A DNA stretch of 19,942 bases from Candidatus Bathyarchaeota archaeon (GCA_030669135.1 DAOVEE010000012.1:1-19942); one strand, 5' to 3'. Positions 5,472-13,888 are shown, counted from the first letter of the stretch. The notes: generated by a model from the letters alone, not told the origin. A program made the numbers and translations.

Positions 5472-8400
5472 TCAACGCTTCTCCTTTGGGCGCATGAAGT
5501 CGGTGAGGTTGAACTGGGTTTGCTCATCCTCCGGCGCCTCCTCGCCGAATATGGAGTCTATCTCCTCCCTCACGAGCCTTATCCTGTCGCTGTAGTACTC
5601 CCCCAGGTTATACTTCTCGACGATGTTCTCCGCGGGATCGATGTACTTCTTTATGCCACCCTTGTAGACTGTCATGAGTATGGGGCCGCCGCACCGGTCG
5701 CAGATCCCCTTGAGCGGCGGCCGCCTGAACTTCTTGTTGCACTTGCTGCACCTGAAGCCCTGCCTGGTGAAGGCGCGGAGGTTGCCGACGATGTCCTTCA
5801 TGAAGTGGCTGTTCAGTATCTTCAGGGCAACGGTCTGGCTGTCCACGGCCCGCAGCTTCTCGGTGAGGTCCAGCTGGCTTTCGAGCTTGTCCATCATGGT
5901 GCGGAGCCTGTTGTACGCCCCGACGTGGCTGCCCTGGTTGATGTCGCTGCACTCCTTGGTGTACTTGAAGCCCATGTACTGGGCTGCGGTGCCTAGTCTG
6001 CCGCCGAGGGTGTCCACTAGGGCCGCGAACTGGGAAGGAGAGGCTCCCTTCATGCACATCGTGTAGAACTCTGGCGGGTAGCGGCCGATGACGTCCACGT
6101 TGTGGCTCTCCTTGTCCACCTCGGAGGGGTTCAGGTTAGGGATGACGAAGAGGGGCGCATCCATGAGGCCGCCGCTCTGCTCCGGCAGGTACTTCTTGCT
6201 GAAGTTGAGCAGCGGGTCCAGCGCCATCATGACCGCGTCCTCGTCTCCGTCGCAGTTCCTGCGCTTTGCGGCGTGCCAGTAAGGGTGGGCGTAGCAGTTA
6301 CGGACCTTGCTCCACCCGATGAGGCGGCCGACGATGGCGGCGCTGGTGTGGGGCGCGAGCCCCAGCACGATGTGGCCGATGAGCTGGTCCCTATGGTCCA
6401 TGTTGTAGTATGGCTCCAGCTTGTAGAAGTCGCGGAGCTCGTCGTCGAGGAACTTGGTGGCCTTGACGAGGTAGTCGCCGCACGCCTCGGGGAGCACCAC
6501 GTCCTGGACCATGAGCTCCAGCATCTGGTCTGGCCGCGTCAGCGGCTCCCCCTCTGCGTCGACGGTGTACCCCATCTCCCGCATCTTCTCCACGGGTACC
6601 CCGACCTCCTCCGGCTTGAAGTGGGTGAGGGGTATGTCCGTGAGGTCGTAGCGGAGGGTGCCGTCCTTGAACACGCTGAGGTCGTACCTGGCGCGGAGGA
6701 TGCCCTTGCCGAGGTGCTCGGGCATACGGTTCTCGTTCATGAGCCGCTTGACGCACTTGATCCTGTCCGGGATGATGCCGCCGATGTGCCTGCGCGCGTT
6801 CTCCAGTTCCTCCCTGAGGTCGATCTCCGTCCAGTCGTAGCCCACGGTTTTTGTGTTGCACGCTGGGCACGTGTAGCTGTCGGTGAGCCTCTTGCAGCGC
6901 GGGCACTGCTTCTGCATCACCGTGACGGTGCCACAGTTCCCGCAGAGAGCCGTCCTGGATGGGTAGCCGCACTCCGGGCAGTCCAGCCTAACCAGCTGGA
7001 CCCTTATCTTGTCGCCTCGCTTGGCCCGCGTAATGTTTCTCTGGGGGCCGCCGGCGTTGCCGACGGGGAAGATGCTGTGGACGTAGGGGCTCATCTTCCT
7101 CTCCTTCGCCTTTTCAGGCCTCCCCATGCGGGCGCCCACGTAGACGTATGCCTTCTCCTTGACCATGAAACCGGCCCAGTCGTTCACCTGCTGGAGCGGG
7201 GCGTCCGCCTCCGCCTCAACATACTTCTTGTCCAGCGCCAAGCAGCGTTCGAGGACGATCTCTGCCTCGCCGAACTTGACGGCTCCAGCTTCAACCCTGT
7301 GGGGCACGAGAAGGGTCTCAAGGGTCTCCTTCTCCTCTGGCCCGAGCCTTATCCCCTGTTCTCTCCTGCTCCAGCTCTCCGCCAGTATGTTTCTGAGTCT
7401 CAGCAGCCTATCCAGCGTCGTCTTCGACCAGTCGTACGTGTATCTGGGGTGTAGGGGCACGTCGATCCGGGTGAGCGCGATGGCCTCCGAGGGCGTCGGA
7501 GGGTTCCACTGGTCCGCCGCCAGCTCGATGATCACGTCCGCGGGTAACCCAGTGAGCTCCTCCGCCGCCTGGCCGCCTACAGCCTCCACGGCGTACTCGA
7601 CGTCGAGGCGCCACTGGTCCTCGTCGTAGCCTGCGGGCAGCAGCGCCTGGTTGAACTGAATGAAGTCGCCTGCGTTGATGAGCACGTCGCCGTTGAAGAG
7701 GATCCTGTCGACGTCGTCGTAGACCTCCTCGGCTCTTTTCACGGTGTCTACCCTGACAACGGAGCCGTCCTTTAGCCTCACCACCGGCGGCTCGATGGTG
7801 TCCACCGGGCAGATGGCCGCAGACTTACCGGGGAGCTCTATCCTGAGCTGCAGCCCGGTGGTCATGAAACCGTTAAGCGTCACCATGGTGGCGGGGTGTA
7901 TGCCGCAAGCCGCGAGCCCCGTCGTGCGGGCCCTGCCGTAGCGGAGCCTGAAGCCGCCTGGGGTGTTGGGGAACGAGAAGACGGGGCGGCCGACGATTAT
8001 CTCCTCCATGAAGGCCGCGGTGGGCTTCTTCTCACCGTTGTCCCTGTTCTTCTGGTTTAGCTTTTCTAGCCAGTCCCAGCCGTCGATGCCGATGCTGTCG
8101 CAGATGCCGCAGAGCTTCCTTGCGCGGCCCACCACGCCGTCCACGACGACGATGAGGGCACCCCCCCGGAGCCTGTTGGTCTCTATCCCGTGGACGTCCC
8201 GGTAGTTGCTGACCTCGTAGGGGTCAGTGGATACTCCGGTGGCCTCGACGGGCAGCATCTTGAGCGCCAGCTCCAGGTCCTCGTCGGTCACGTGGTACTG
8301 GAAACGTCTGACGCTCCTCTCGTAGATCCTTACCTCCTCGATGAACCTGTTCACGGCGTCCTCGCTGGGCTGGTACCTGTCGAGGCCCAGTGCCTTTCGG

Positions 8401-8891
8401 ACCACGTCAGCGATGACGAGGGTAAGCGCCTGGGCTGTGCCGCCGGCCGGCCTTATGGGTCCGGCGAAGTAGAGGCTCAGATAATCGGTACGGTCGGGGT
8501 TCTGCTTTATCTTGATCTCCGGGATTCCCTGGATCGGGGCGATGGTGACGCCCTCCGTCATGATGGCGAGCCCTGTCCTGATGGCCTGATCCGCGGCATG
8601 CTCCTTCTCCATGGACCCATAGCGGCCGAGGGCTATCTCCTGGGCTATCTTGAAGCTCATCTCGCGGCGGTCCATATTCTCCAGTTCCCTCATCCGCTGC
8701 GTGATGCCCTTGGGGCCGATGAGCTTTTCTACGCGTTCAGCGATGTCGGTGGTGATCTCGGGCTCGGGCTCCAGGGTGGCGTCCAGGCCTTTGGCCCGCG
8801 CCTTCCTGGCTACCTCGTACAGCTGGTTCAGTTTGTCCTCTAGCTCCTCGAAGTACCTTCTGTAGGTCGGGGGCATCTCGGCTTCAATCAA
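5472..8891 (-). CDS. polC: DNA polymerase D large catalytic subunit DP2 (PolII large subunit)
   Basis: DP2 is the polymerase subunit of the archaeal replicative enzyme PolD, acting with DP1, PCNA and RPA. The 1139-residue product has the N-terminal helical domain (YRRYFEELEDKLNQLYEVA) and the catalytic double-psi barrel. The metal-binding motif NCDGDED is at 879-885. Two zinc sites lie at C638/641/650/653 and C663/666/675/678, and a third zinc knuckle at C1048/1051/1064/1067. The C-terminus holds a canonical PCNA-interacting box, QFNLTDFM, at 1126-1133. No intein interrupts it, unlike several Pyrococcus homologues. The first start is TTG at 8891; an ATG five codons further in (8876) is also possible. 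An ATAATATTAT box lies at 8925-8934. DP1 is encoded separately about 6 kb away. Confidence 0.97.
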   Translation of the reverse strand: MIEAEMPPTYRRYFEELEDKLNQLYEVARKARAKGLDATLEPEPEITTDIAERVEKLIGPKGITQRMRELENMDRREMSFKIAQEIALGRYGSMEKEHAADQAIRTGLAIMTEGVTIAPIQGIPEIKIKQNPDRTDYLSLYFAGPIRPAGGTAQALTLVIADVVRKALGLDRYQPSEDAVNRFIEEVRIYERSVRRFQYHVTDEDLELALKMLPVEATGVSTDPYEVSNYRDVHGIETNRLRGGALIVVVDGVVGRARKLCGICDSIGIDGWDWLEKLNQKNRDNGEKKPTAAFMEEIIVGRPVFSFPNTPGGFRLRYGRARTTGLAACGIHPATMVTLNGFMTTGLQLRIELPGKSAAICPVDTIEPPVVRLKDGSVVRVDTVKRAEEVYDDVDRILFNGDVLINAGDFIQFNQALLPAGYDEDQWRLDVEYAVEAVGGQAAEELTGLPADVIIELAADQWNPPTPSEAIALTRIDVPLHPRYTYDWSKTTLDRLLRLRNILAESWSRREQGIRLGPEEKETLETLLVPHRVEAGAVKFGEAEIVLERCLALDKKYVEAEADAPLQQVNDWAGFMVKEKAYVYVGARMGRPEKAKERKMSPYVHSIFPVGNAGGPQRNITRAKRGDKIRVQLVRLDCPECGYPSRTALCGNCGTVTVMQKQCPRCKRLTDSYTCPACNTKTVGYDWTEIDLREELENARRHIGGIIPDRIKCVKRLMNENRMPEHLGKGILRARYDLSVFKDGTLRYDLTDIPLTHFKPEEVGVPVEKMREMGYTVDAEGEPLTRPDQMLELMVQDVVLPEACGDYLVKATKFLDDELRDFYKLEPYYNMDHRDQLIGHIVLGLAPHTSAAIVGRLIGWSKVRNCYAHPYWHAAKRRNCDGDEDAVMMALDPLLNFSKKYLPEQSGGLMDAPLFVIPNLNPSEVDKESHNVDVIGRYPPEFYTMCMKGASPSQFAALVDTLGGRLGTAAQYMGFKYTKECSDINQGSHVGAYNRLRTMMDKLESQLDLTEKLRAVDSQTVALKILNSHFMKDIVGNLRAFTRQGFRCSKCNKKFRRPPLKGICDRCGGPILMTVYKGGIKKYIDPAENIVEKYNLGEYYSDRIRLVREEIDSIFGEEAPEDEQTQFNLTDFMRPKEKR

Positions 8892-8924
8892 CTTGGGGCT
8901 ACCTGTCAGGGCTGTGAATGCTGC

Positions 8925-8934
8925 ATAATATTAT
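8925..8934 (-). promoter_or_regulatory. TATA-like box upstream of polC
   Basis: ATAATATTAT, about 38 nt before the TTG start and about 53 nt before the alternative ATG. It is the only strongly A/T-rich element in the 123-nt gap between polC and the GGGP synthase stop codon. Confidence 0.45.
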
Positions 8935-9014
8935 GGTGGCTCGCTGTTCTTTACTCTTACCAGTGGTCTCGTTGTAAGCAAGGCGGAGCCGCTCGTCGTC
9001 TCCACGCGGTGTCC

Positions 9015-9761
9015 CTAGTCTCTTATCGCGGACACTATTTCGCTTATCTTTTCCCCTACCAGGCTCTCTTCCTCGACCATGTTGCCGGTCACTATTGCGT
9101 CTGCGCCCGCGTTCTTCGCCGCCAGCGCCGCCTCCGGGTCCCTGATGCCGCCGCCTGTGATCACGGGGATGCTCACATGCTTCTTCACGGCGGCTATCAT
9201 CGCTGGCGGGATCGGTTCACGGGCTCCTGAGCCTGCTTCCAGGTACACGAACCTCATGCCGAGGGTCTCCGCGGCGAGGCTGTAGCCCACAGCGAGCTTG
9301 GGATGCCTGTAGCTGATGGGTCTCGCGTGGCCCACGTAGCCGGCGACACAGCCCTCGCCACAGATAACGTAGCCCATGGGTATGGCCTCAAGTCCGTACC
9401 GCTTGACCAGAGGCGCCGCCAGCATCTGCGCGTCTATGATGTAGTACGAGGTCTGGCTGTTTAGGAGGCTCATGAACCATATGGCGTCCGCGTGCCTGCT
9501 CACCCCCATGGGGCCGTTGGGGAACAGGATCACAGGCACCTTCACCTCCTTCTTTATTCGCTGGATGGCGTCGTCCAGGTCCTGTGACGAGGCTAGGGTC
9601 GAGCCTCCTATCATGATGGCGGTGGTCCCGCCTTTCTCGGCCTCCCTCGCTATGTCCGCGCAGTCGTACCCAGATGACTTATCGGGGTCTAGAAGGGTGA
9701 AGTGTATGCAGCCTTGCTCGGAGATCCTGTCCTTGAGGTACTGCTCAACTTTACCTATCAT
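9015..9761 (-). CDS. Geranylgeranylglyceryl phosphate synthase
   Basis: This prenyltransferase joins geranylgeranyl diphosphate to sn-glycerol 1-phosphate, the first committed step of archaeal ether-lipid synthesis, at the membrane surface. The 248-residue TIM barrel has the family motifs HFTLLDPDK, MIGGSTL, ILFPNGPMG, YLEAGSGAREPIP, ITGGGIRD and DAIVTGNMVE, which bind the glycerol phosphate and Mg-diphosphate. The length agrees with group II (thaumarchaeal/crenarchaeal) enzymes. The ATG overlaps the stop codon of the Elf1 gene in an ATGA arrangement, so the two are translationally coupled. Confidence 0.95.
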   Translation of the reverse strand: MIGKVEQYLKDRISEQGCIHFTLLDPDKSSGYDCADIAREAEKGGTTAIMIGGSTLASSQDLDDAIQRIKKEVKVPVILFPNGPMGVSRHADAIWFMSLLNSQTSYYIIDAQMLAAPLVKRYGLEAIPMGYVICGEGCVAGYVGHARPISYRHPKLAVGYSLAAETLGMRFVYLEAGSGAREPIPPAMIAAVKKHVSIPVITGGGIRDPEAALAAKNAGADAIVTGNMVEEESLVGEKISEIVSAIRD

Positions 9762-10006
9762 TTCACGGGCGGCTCCTCGACGCCGTAGTACTTATCCACG
9801 AAGATGCAGTATGCGTCCACGGGATCCGTGTTCTCCGGGATTGGGAACTGTTCCTTGAGGGAGCAACTGGAGCAGATGATCCTAGCGTACCCTTCTCCCC
9901 GGTGAAGAATGACTCCAACGGTGTTCATCCCACAGCTGGGACACAGGTACTGGTCTGGCAGCTTCCTCTTATTGATCTTGACTACTTTCTGTCTTTTTCG
10001 GCCCAT
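9758..10006 (-). CDS. elf1: Elf1-family transcription elongation factor (zinc ribbon)
   Basis: Archaeal Elf1 binds RNA polymerase and helps elongation, as does the eukaryotic Elof1. The 82-residue product has a basic N-terminal tail (MGRKRQKVVKINKRKLP) followed by a zinc ribbon, YLCPSC...ICSSC, and then the family segment DPVDAYCIFVDKYYG. GAGGG lies about 7 nt upstream of the ATG. It is 30 nt downstream of nadE and overlaps the GGGP synthase start by 4 nt, so nadE, elf1 and the synthase probably form one transcript. Confidence 0.88.
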   Translation of the reverse strand: MGRKRQKVVKINKRKLPDQYLCPSCGMNTVGVILHRGEGYARIICSSCSLKEQFPIPENTDPVDAYCIFVDKYYGVEEPPVK

Positions 10007-10036
10007 CCGGTTCCCTCTTTTTGCGTAAGCAGTGTA

Positions 10037-10831
10037 TTAGCCTAGTCTTAAGATTAATGGAAGCCGTCGTTTATGTTCATTTGCATTGACGCGCCGCATC
10101 ACAGACTCGACGAGGCTCTGTGATATGCCTAGGTCTTCTGTTATCATTGATGTATCTGAGCCCTTCTCCCACGAGTAGAGTATGAGGTCTAGGGTCGTGT
10201 AGTCGATCCCGAGCTCGTCCTCATCCGTGTGCCCCGGGTAAAAGCCGGGGGAGGGCGGCTTCTTTACGATGTTTTCCGGTATCTTCAGATGTCTTGCGAG
10301 CTGTCTAAGCTGCGTCTTGTATAGGTCCGCCAGCGGCATGAGGTCTACGCCGCCGTCCCCGTGCTTGGTGAAGAAACCTATGAGTAGCTCCGTCTTGTTG
10401 GAGGTTCCCATAACCATACGCCTCTGCTTGTTCGCGTAGTAGTACGCGATTGTCATCCTGACCCTGGGCTTTACGTTGCCTGACGTGATCCGGTCTGTGA
10501 TGTCATAGTTAGGCAGCGTGTCACGCATCACATGTAATATGGGCGTGATATCCACCGTGTTACACGTGACGCCGAGACGTTCACAGTGTTGCATCACGTC
10601 CATGATATCACGCTCAGGCGTGACGTCACGCTCCGGCATCGTCACCGCCGTCACTCTGTCGGCTCCCAGAGCCTTTACGGTGAGATCTAGGGTTACCGCA
10701 GAGTCTATGCCGCCGCTCACTGCTACGACGGCTCCCTCTAGCCCTGACTTTTCTATTGCCTCAGCTATGAAATCCTTGATCTTACACTCAATTTTATTGC
10801 AGTTTATCTCCAGATCTTTAACCGAAACCAT
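10037..10831 (-). CDS. nadE: NH3-dependent NAD+ synthetase
   Basis: NadE amidates nicotinic acid adenine dinucleotide to NAD+ with ATP, the last step of NAD synthesis. The 264-residue product has the PP-loop SGGIDS (39-44), the MGTSNKTE segment, the GDGGVDLMPLADLYKTQ signature and a C-terminal KPPSPGFYPGHTDEDELG loop. There is no glutaminase domain, so ammonia is used directly or supplied by another protein. A TTTATTTA box (10853-10861) sits about 26 nt upstream of the ATG, giving a leaderless mRNA. The gene is lower in GC than the polC region. Its 10485-10654 stretch is packed with GTGA/TCAC words. Confidence 0.96.
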   Translation of the reverse strand: MVSVKDLEINCNKIECKIKDFIAEAIEKSGLEGAVVAVSGGIDSAVTLDLTVKALGADRVTAVTMPERDVTPERDIMDVMQHCERLGVTCNTVDITPILHVMRDTLPNYDITDRITSGNVKPRVRMTIAYYYANKQRRMVMGTSNKTELLIGFFTKHGDGGVDLMPLADLYKTQLRQLARHLKIPENIVKKPPSPGFYPGHTDEDELGIDYTTLDLILYSWEKGSDTSMITEDLGISQSLVESVMRRVNANEHKRRLPLILRLG

Positions 10832-10852
10832 GTTGAAACTCTTTCCAAATAT

Positions 10853-10861
10853 CTAAATAAA
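10853..10861 (-). promoter_or_regulatory. TATA box of nadE
   Basis: On the minus strand this reads CTTTATTTA, centred about 26 nt before the ATG at 10831, the normal spacing for an archaeal leaderless promoter. Confidence 0.6.
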
Positions 10862-11053
10862 GACTTCCCTAGATCGACTGATGCATATTTATGTTAATTA
10901 GAATATAATTGATAATGGTATTTTATAATTTTATACAATGTTTTGGTGTTGGGAGCATCAAAAACAGGTCCGACTAAGACTATTTTTTAGTATACAGTTT
11001 TGTCAACAACGCATATATTGGCCTGCCGTGATATTCCTGTGAGATGAACAACA
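10862..11053. other. AT-rich intergenic region between nadE and the 152-aa gene
   Basis: This divergent spacer is much richer in A/T than most of the window. It holds CGCATATATTGG (about 11009-11020), the best TATA candidate for the 152-aa gene, about 38 nt before its start, and a T-run with flanking A/T (ATTTTTTAG, about 10980-10988). I found no tRNA, C/D box pair or coding frame in it. Confidence 0.5.
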
Positions 11054-11512
11054 ATGGCTTCTGAAGAATACCAAAACATAGTCAAAAAAACGTTTCAAGA
11101 CCCAATTACGGATTTATTGCTGAAAAACAGTAATTTAACACACACACAATTCGAAACACTTGTAATTGATATGTTAACTGACATAATGTCTGATGAAAAG
11201 ATTTCTTTTCATCAAAAAACCTTATTTAGAGGTAAAAAAGTAAGTAGGGGCTCTTTTAGCCGCTCTTTATCTCAGGCTAGAGGTAATGTGATATCCAGCA
11301 TCTTCACCATCGTTTTGTTGAGCTACATTGGAGTCTTCGACGCCAGACCCTTCGATGAGTATTATGTTTTAGCTGAAAAATTGAAAGAATATGTGTCTAT
11401 CATAGAGTCGAGAGAGTTGAATGCTTCTAGAGAGACTTTGAGACAGATAGAGGATGAACTAATTGAAGGAATTGGCCGATTAGCGACTCCCACGAGCATA
11501 AAAATCATGTGA
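11054..11512 (+). CDS. Conserved-looking hypothetical protein (152 aa)
   Basis: I cannot name this protein. It is largely helical, with LLLKNSNLTHTQFETLVIDML, then a basic serine-rich loop (GKKVSRGSFSRSLSQARGNVISS) that looks like the best-conserved core. A hydrophobic helix (IFTIVLLSYIGVF) and an acidic C-terminal helical segment follow. The VSRGSFxRxLxQAR core resembles, from memory, short uncharacterised proteins of Thaumarchaeota and relatives; this could not be confirmed. The hydrophobic helix is short and probably buried rather than membrane-spanning. Its codons are AT-rich, unlike the polC or RPA genes. The stop codon lies inside a GTGATATCAC palindrome and only 7 nt from the convergent hypF stop. 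Confidence 0.7.
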   Translation: MASEEYQNIVKKTFQDPITDLLLKNSNLTHTQFETLVIDMLTDIMSDEKISFHQKTLFRGKKVSRGSFSRSLSQARGNVISSIFTIVLLSYIGVFDARPFDEYYVLAEKLKEYVSIIESRELNASRETLRQIEDELIEGIGRLATPTSIKIM

Positions 11513-11518
11513 TATCAC
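11509..11518. repeat. GTGATATCAC palindrome, copy 1
   Basis: Perfect 10-bp palindrome covering the stop codon of the 152-aa gene, in the junction with the convergent hypF gene. A further TCAC follows at 11525. Exact copies occur at 12091 and 12398. Confidence 0.7.
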
Positions 11519-11519
11519 A

Positions 11520-13844
11520 CTATATCACACTATCAAGGGCGCTACAGACCTGGCCTAAGGCTGCTCCGCCGTCGCCTGGGGGGACCTTGGTGTTGAATAA
11601 AACGTTTAAACCTGCTTCACGCAACGTTTTCGCCAATGTTTTTGTAATGTATTCATTGACAAGCACACCACCCGATAATCCTATGACAGATATCCCTGTA
11701 TCCTCTGATGCCTTTATGGCTATCTCAGATACGCCATCTGAGAGGTATTTCTGACCAAAAGCCGCAATATCCAGTTTTTTATGCTTATTTAGTATATTTG
11801 ACATATAATATAACGTATTTGATGTGTTAAGAACATATTTTCCGTCTATTCGATTGATTTCAACGCCATGATCGATTAATTCCGGGTTTCCCTCTGAAGC
11901 CAATGCCTCAAGTCTCATAGCGGGTTCCCCCTCATATGATCTATAGTATGTTGCACCGAGCAAAGCAGCTATAGAGTCTAAAAATCGTCCAGAGCTCGAA
12001 GTCTTGAGGATCTCAGGGTCTATTGATTGCCTTAAAATGACTTCTAGCTCCGTTTTCCCGTGGGGTAGCGCCTTTTCGACGTGATTTTCTGTGATATCAC
12101 GTATAATATCACCTGTGACGGCGTTACTAAGACCCGCTACTAGCATCCTGTATGGGTGATACGCGCATAGATCCCCTCCCGGCATTGGCAGGTTCTCGAG
12201 GTGTCCAAGCCTCTCAAACCCACTATAAGATGATTTTAGTATCTCTCCACCCCAAATTTGCCTATCTGAGCCGTATCCTGCGCCATCCAGAGCTATACCC
12301 AATATCTCATCGTCCCTAGAGACGTTGTTCTCAGCCATGACGGAGACTATGTGGGCGTGATGGTGCTGTGACTTCACCAGCGTCACACCCGTCTCACGTG
12401 ATATCACTTCGGCCATCTGTGACGTCATGTACCCCGGGTGGAGGTCACACCCCATCACATCCGGGTCACGCGTGATATTTAGCAGGTCACGCATGGTCTG
12501 GATGGCCTTCTCCTCGAACCTCAGGCCCTCAAGCGTGTCTGTATCCCCGAGGTACTGTGTCATGAAGACCTTGCCGTTGGTGGCCACGGCGGCCGCGTTC
12601 CTAAGCTCGGCGCCAAAGGAAATTCCTATTCCTTTATTCAGCGGGACGTCGATGGGGTCGGGGACGTAGCCCCTAGACCTTCTCGTGAAAGCGGTTTTTT
12701 CGTCGATCACTCTAAGGACCGAGTCGTCGCTGCGGTTCACGATTTCTCTGTTGTGGAGCAGATAGTAATCGGCTATTCCGCCGAGCTCGTCGAACGCAGC
12801 CTCGTTTGAGATAGCCATGGGCAGGCCCTTCTTGTTGCCGCTGGTCATGATCAGCGCAGGCTCGCTGAGCCTCTTGAACAGCATCGTCTGGATACCCGTG
12901 TAGGGGAGCATCACGCCTACCGTGTCCAGCCCCGGGGCGACGAGCTCAGAGATGACTCTGTGCCTCTTCCTCAACAGCACGATTGGTTTTCTCCATGACT
13001 GGATTACCCTGGCTTCGTCACCATCCAGCTCAGCATAGGTTTTCACCGAATCCAGATTCGGGGACATCAAGGCGAGGGGCTGGTAGGGCCTGTTCTTCCT
13101 CCCCCTGAACTCCTCGATGACGTCGTCTCTGGTGGCTAGAGAGGCGAGATGTATGCCGCCGATGCCCTTCACTGCGACGATGCTGCCTTCCATCAGGTAC
13201 TCGGCGACCTCCATGAACAGGTCGTCGGCTTCTACCGGCTCTCCTTTGGCGTCGTAGAGGCTCATCTCTGGCCCGCAGACGCTGCACGTGATGCCCTGGG
13301 CGTCGAACCGTCTGTCCATGGGGTCGTAGTAGTCCTTCCTGCAGTGCTCGCACATGGGGAACTCGTGCATGTGGGTACGCTCACGGTCGTAGGGGAGGGA
13401 CCTCACCGACGTGAAACGGGGGCCACACCAGGCGCAGGCCGTGAAAGGGTACTCGTACCACCGGCTCCCCCGGGTAGCCATGTCCCCTAGGCACTGGGGG
13501 CATATGCCTATGTCCGGCGGGTAGATGCCCGACGCGACCCTGCCCCTGATCTGGCTCTTGTCGATGACGAACTCGCTGAACCTGCCACGGTACGGCCTGC
13601 ACTCATGGACTATGCCCTCGATCTCGGAGACCTCGGGGGCCTCTTCCCTGACGTCGCGAAGGAACTGAGTCACCTGGGTCTCCTCGCCTTCCACGGCTAT
13701 CTCGACGCCGGCGTCACCTAGGTTGATGACGTACCCGATGAGACCATTCCTAATCGCCATCCGGTAGATGAAGGGCCTGAAGCCTACGCCCTGAACCCTG
13801 CCCGTGATGCCGATCCTCGCCTCGACCTTCTCGCCGGAACTCAA
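11520..13844 (-). CDS. hypF: Carbamoyltransferase HypF ([NiFe] hydrogenase maturation)
   Basis: HypF uses carbamoyl phosphate and ATP to carbamoylate HypE, which supplies the cyanide ligands of the [NiFe] site. The 774-residue product has all domains in order. An acylphosphatase domain (GRVQGVGFRPF, 16-25) comes first. Two zinc sites follow, with exact family spacing: C115/118, C137/140, C165/168, C187/190. Then come a YrdC-like domain (about 205-390) and a Kae1-like C-terminal domain with QHHHAHIVS and LGIALDGAGYGSD. The start is TTG with TTTAAA about 32 nt upstream. No other hyp or hydrogenase gene lies nearby. The C-terminal third is clearly more AT-rich than the N-terminal half and contains many GTGA/TCAC words. 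Confidence 0.96.
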   Translation of the reverse strand: MSSGEKVEARIGITGRVQGVGFRPFIYRMAIRNGLIGYVINLGDAGVEIAVEGEETQVTQFLRDVREEAPEVSEIEGIVHECRPYRGRFSEFVIDKSQIRGRVASGIYPPDIGICPQCLGDMATRGSRWYEYPFTACAWCGPRFTSVRSLPYDRERTHMHEFPMCEHCRKDYYDPMDRRFDAQGITCSVCGPEMSLYDAKGEPVEADDLFMEVAEYLMEGSIVAVKGIGGIHLASLATRDDVIEEFRGRKNRPYQPLALMSPNLDSVKTYAELDGDEARVIQSWRKPIVLLRKRHRVISELVAPGLDTVGVMLPYTGIQTMLFKRLSEPALIMTSGNKKGLPMAISNEAAFDELGGIADYYLLHNREIVNRSDDSVLRVIDEKTAFTRRSRGYVPDPIDVPLNKGIGISFGAELRNAAAVATNGKVFMTQYLGDTDTLEGLRFEEKAIQTMRDLLNITRDPDVMGCDLHPGYMTSQMAEVISRETGVTLVKSQHHHAHIVSVMAENNVSRDDEILGIALDGAGYGSDRQIWGGEILKSSYSGFERLGHLENLPMPGGDLCAYHPYRMLVAGLSNAVTGDIIRDITENHVEKALPHGKTELEVILRQSIDPEILKTSSSGRFLDSIAALLGATYYRSYEGEPAMRLEALASEGNPELIDHGVEINRIDGKYVLNTSNTLYYMSNILNKHKKLDIAAFGQKYLSDGVSEIAIKASEDTGISVIGLSGGVLVNEYITKTLAKTLREAGLNVLFNTKVPPGDGGAALGQVCSALDSVI
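12091..12100. repeat. GTGATATCAC palindrome, copy 2
   Basis: Exact copy inside hypF, where it is read CGT-GAT-ATC-ACA (Arg-Asp-Ile-Thr). Three further GTGA/TCAC words lie between 12081 and 12118. Confidence 0.7.
12398..12407. repeat. GTGATATCAC palindrome, copy 3
   Basis: Exact copy inside hypF, directly joined to TCAC at 12394, giving TCACGTGATATCAC. Here the frame is GTG-ATA-TCA (Val-Ile-Ser), different from copy 2, so the DNA word and not a peptide motif is repeated. Confidence 0.7.
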
Positions 13845-13873
13845 AGCATTCAGGTTTTAGATGTACTGTGTGA

Positions 13874-13879
13874 TTTAAA
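13874..13879 (-). promoter_or_regulatory. TATA box of hypF
   Basis: TTTAAA, centred about 32 nt before the TTG start at 13844. Confidence 0.55.
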
Positions 13880-13888
13880 CACTAAGCA

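Noticed and set aside
6102..7454. 450-codon open frame on the plus strand
   Set aside because: It lies antisense within polC, whose protein has all DP2 motifs. GC-rich codons leave long open antisense frames; the translation shows low-complexity Val/Leu/Ala/Arg runs and no domain.
5472..8891. Possible intein in polC, as in Pyrococcus
   Set aside because: The 1139-residue length is continuous and the catalytic and zinc regions are uninterrupted; no intein splice motifs were seen.
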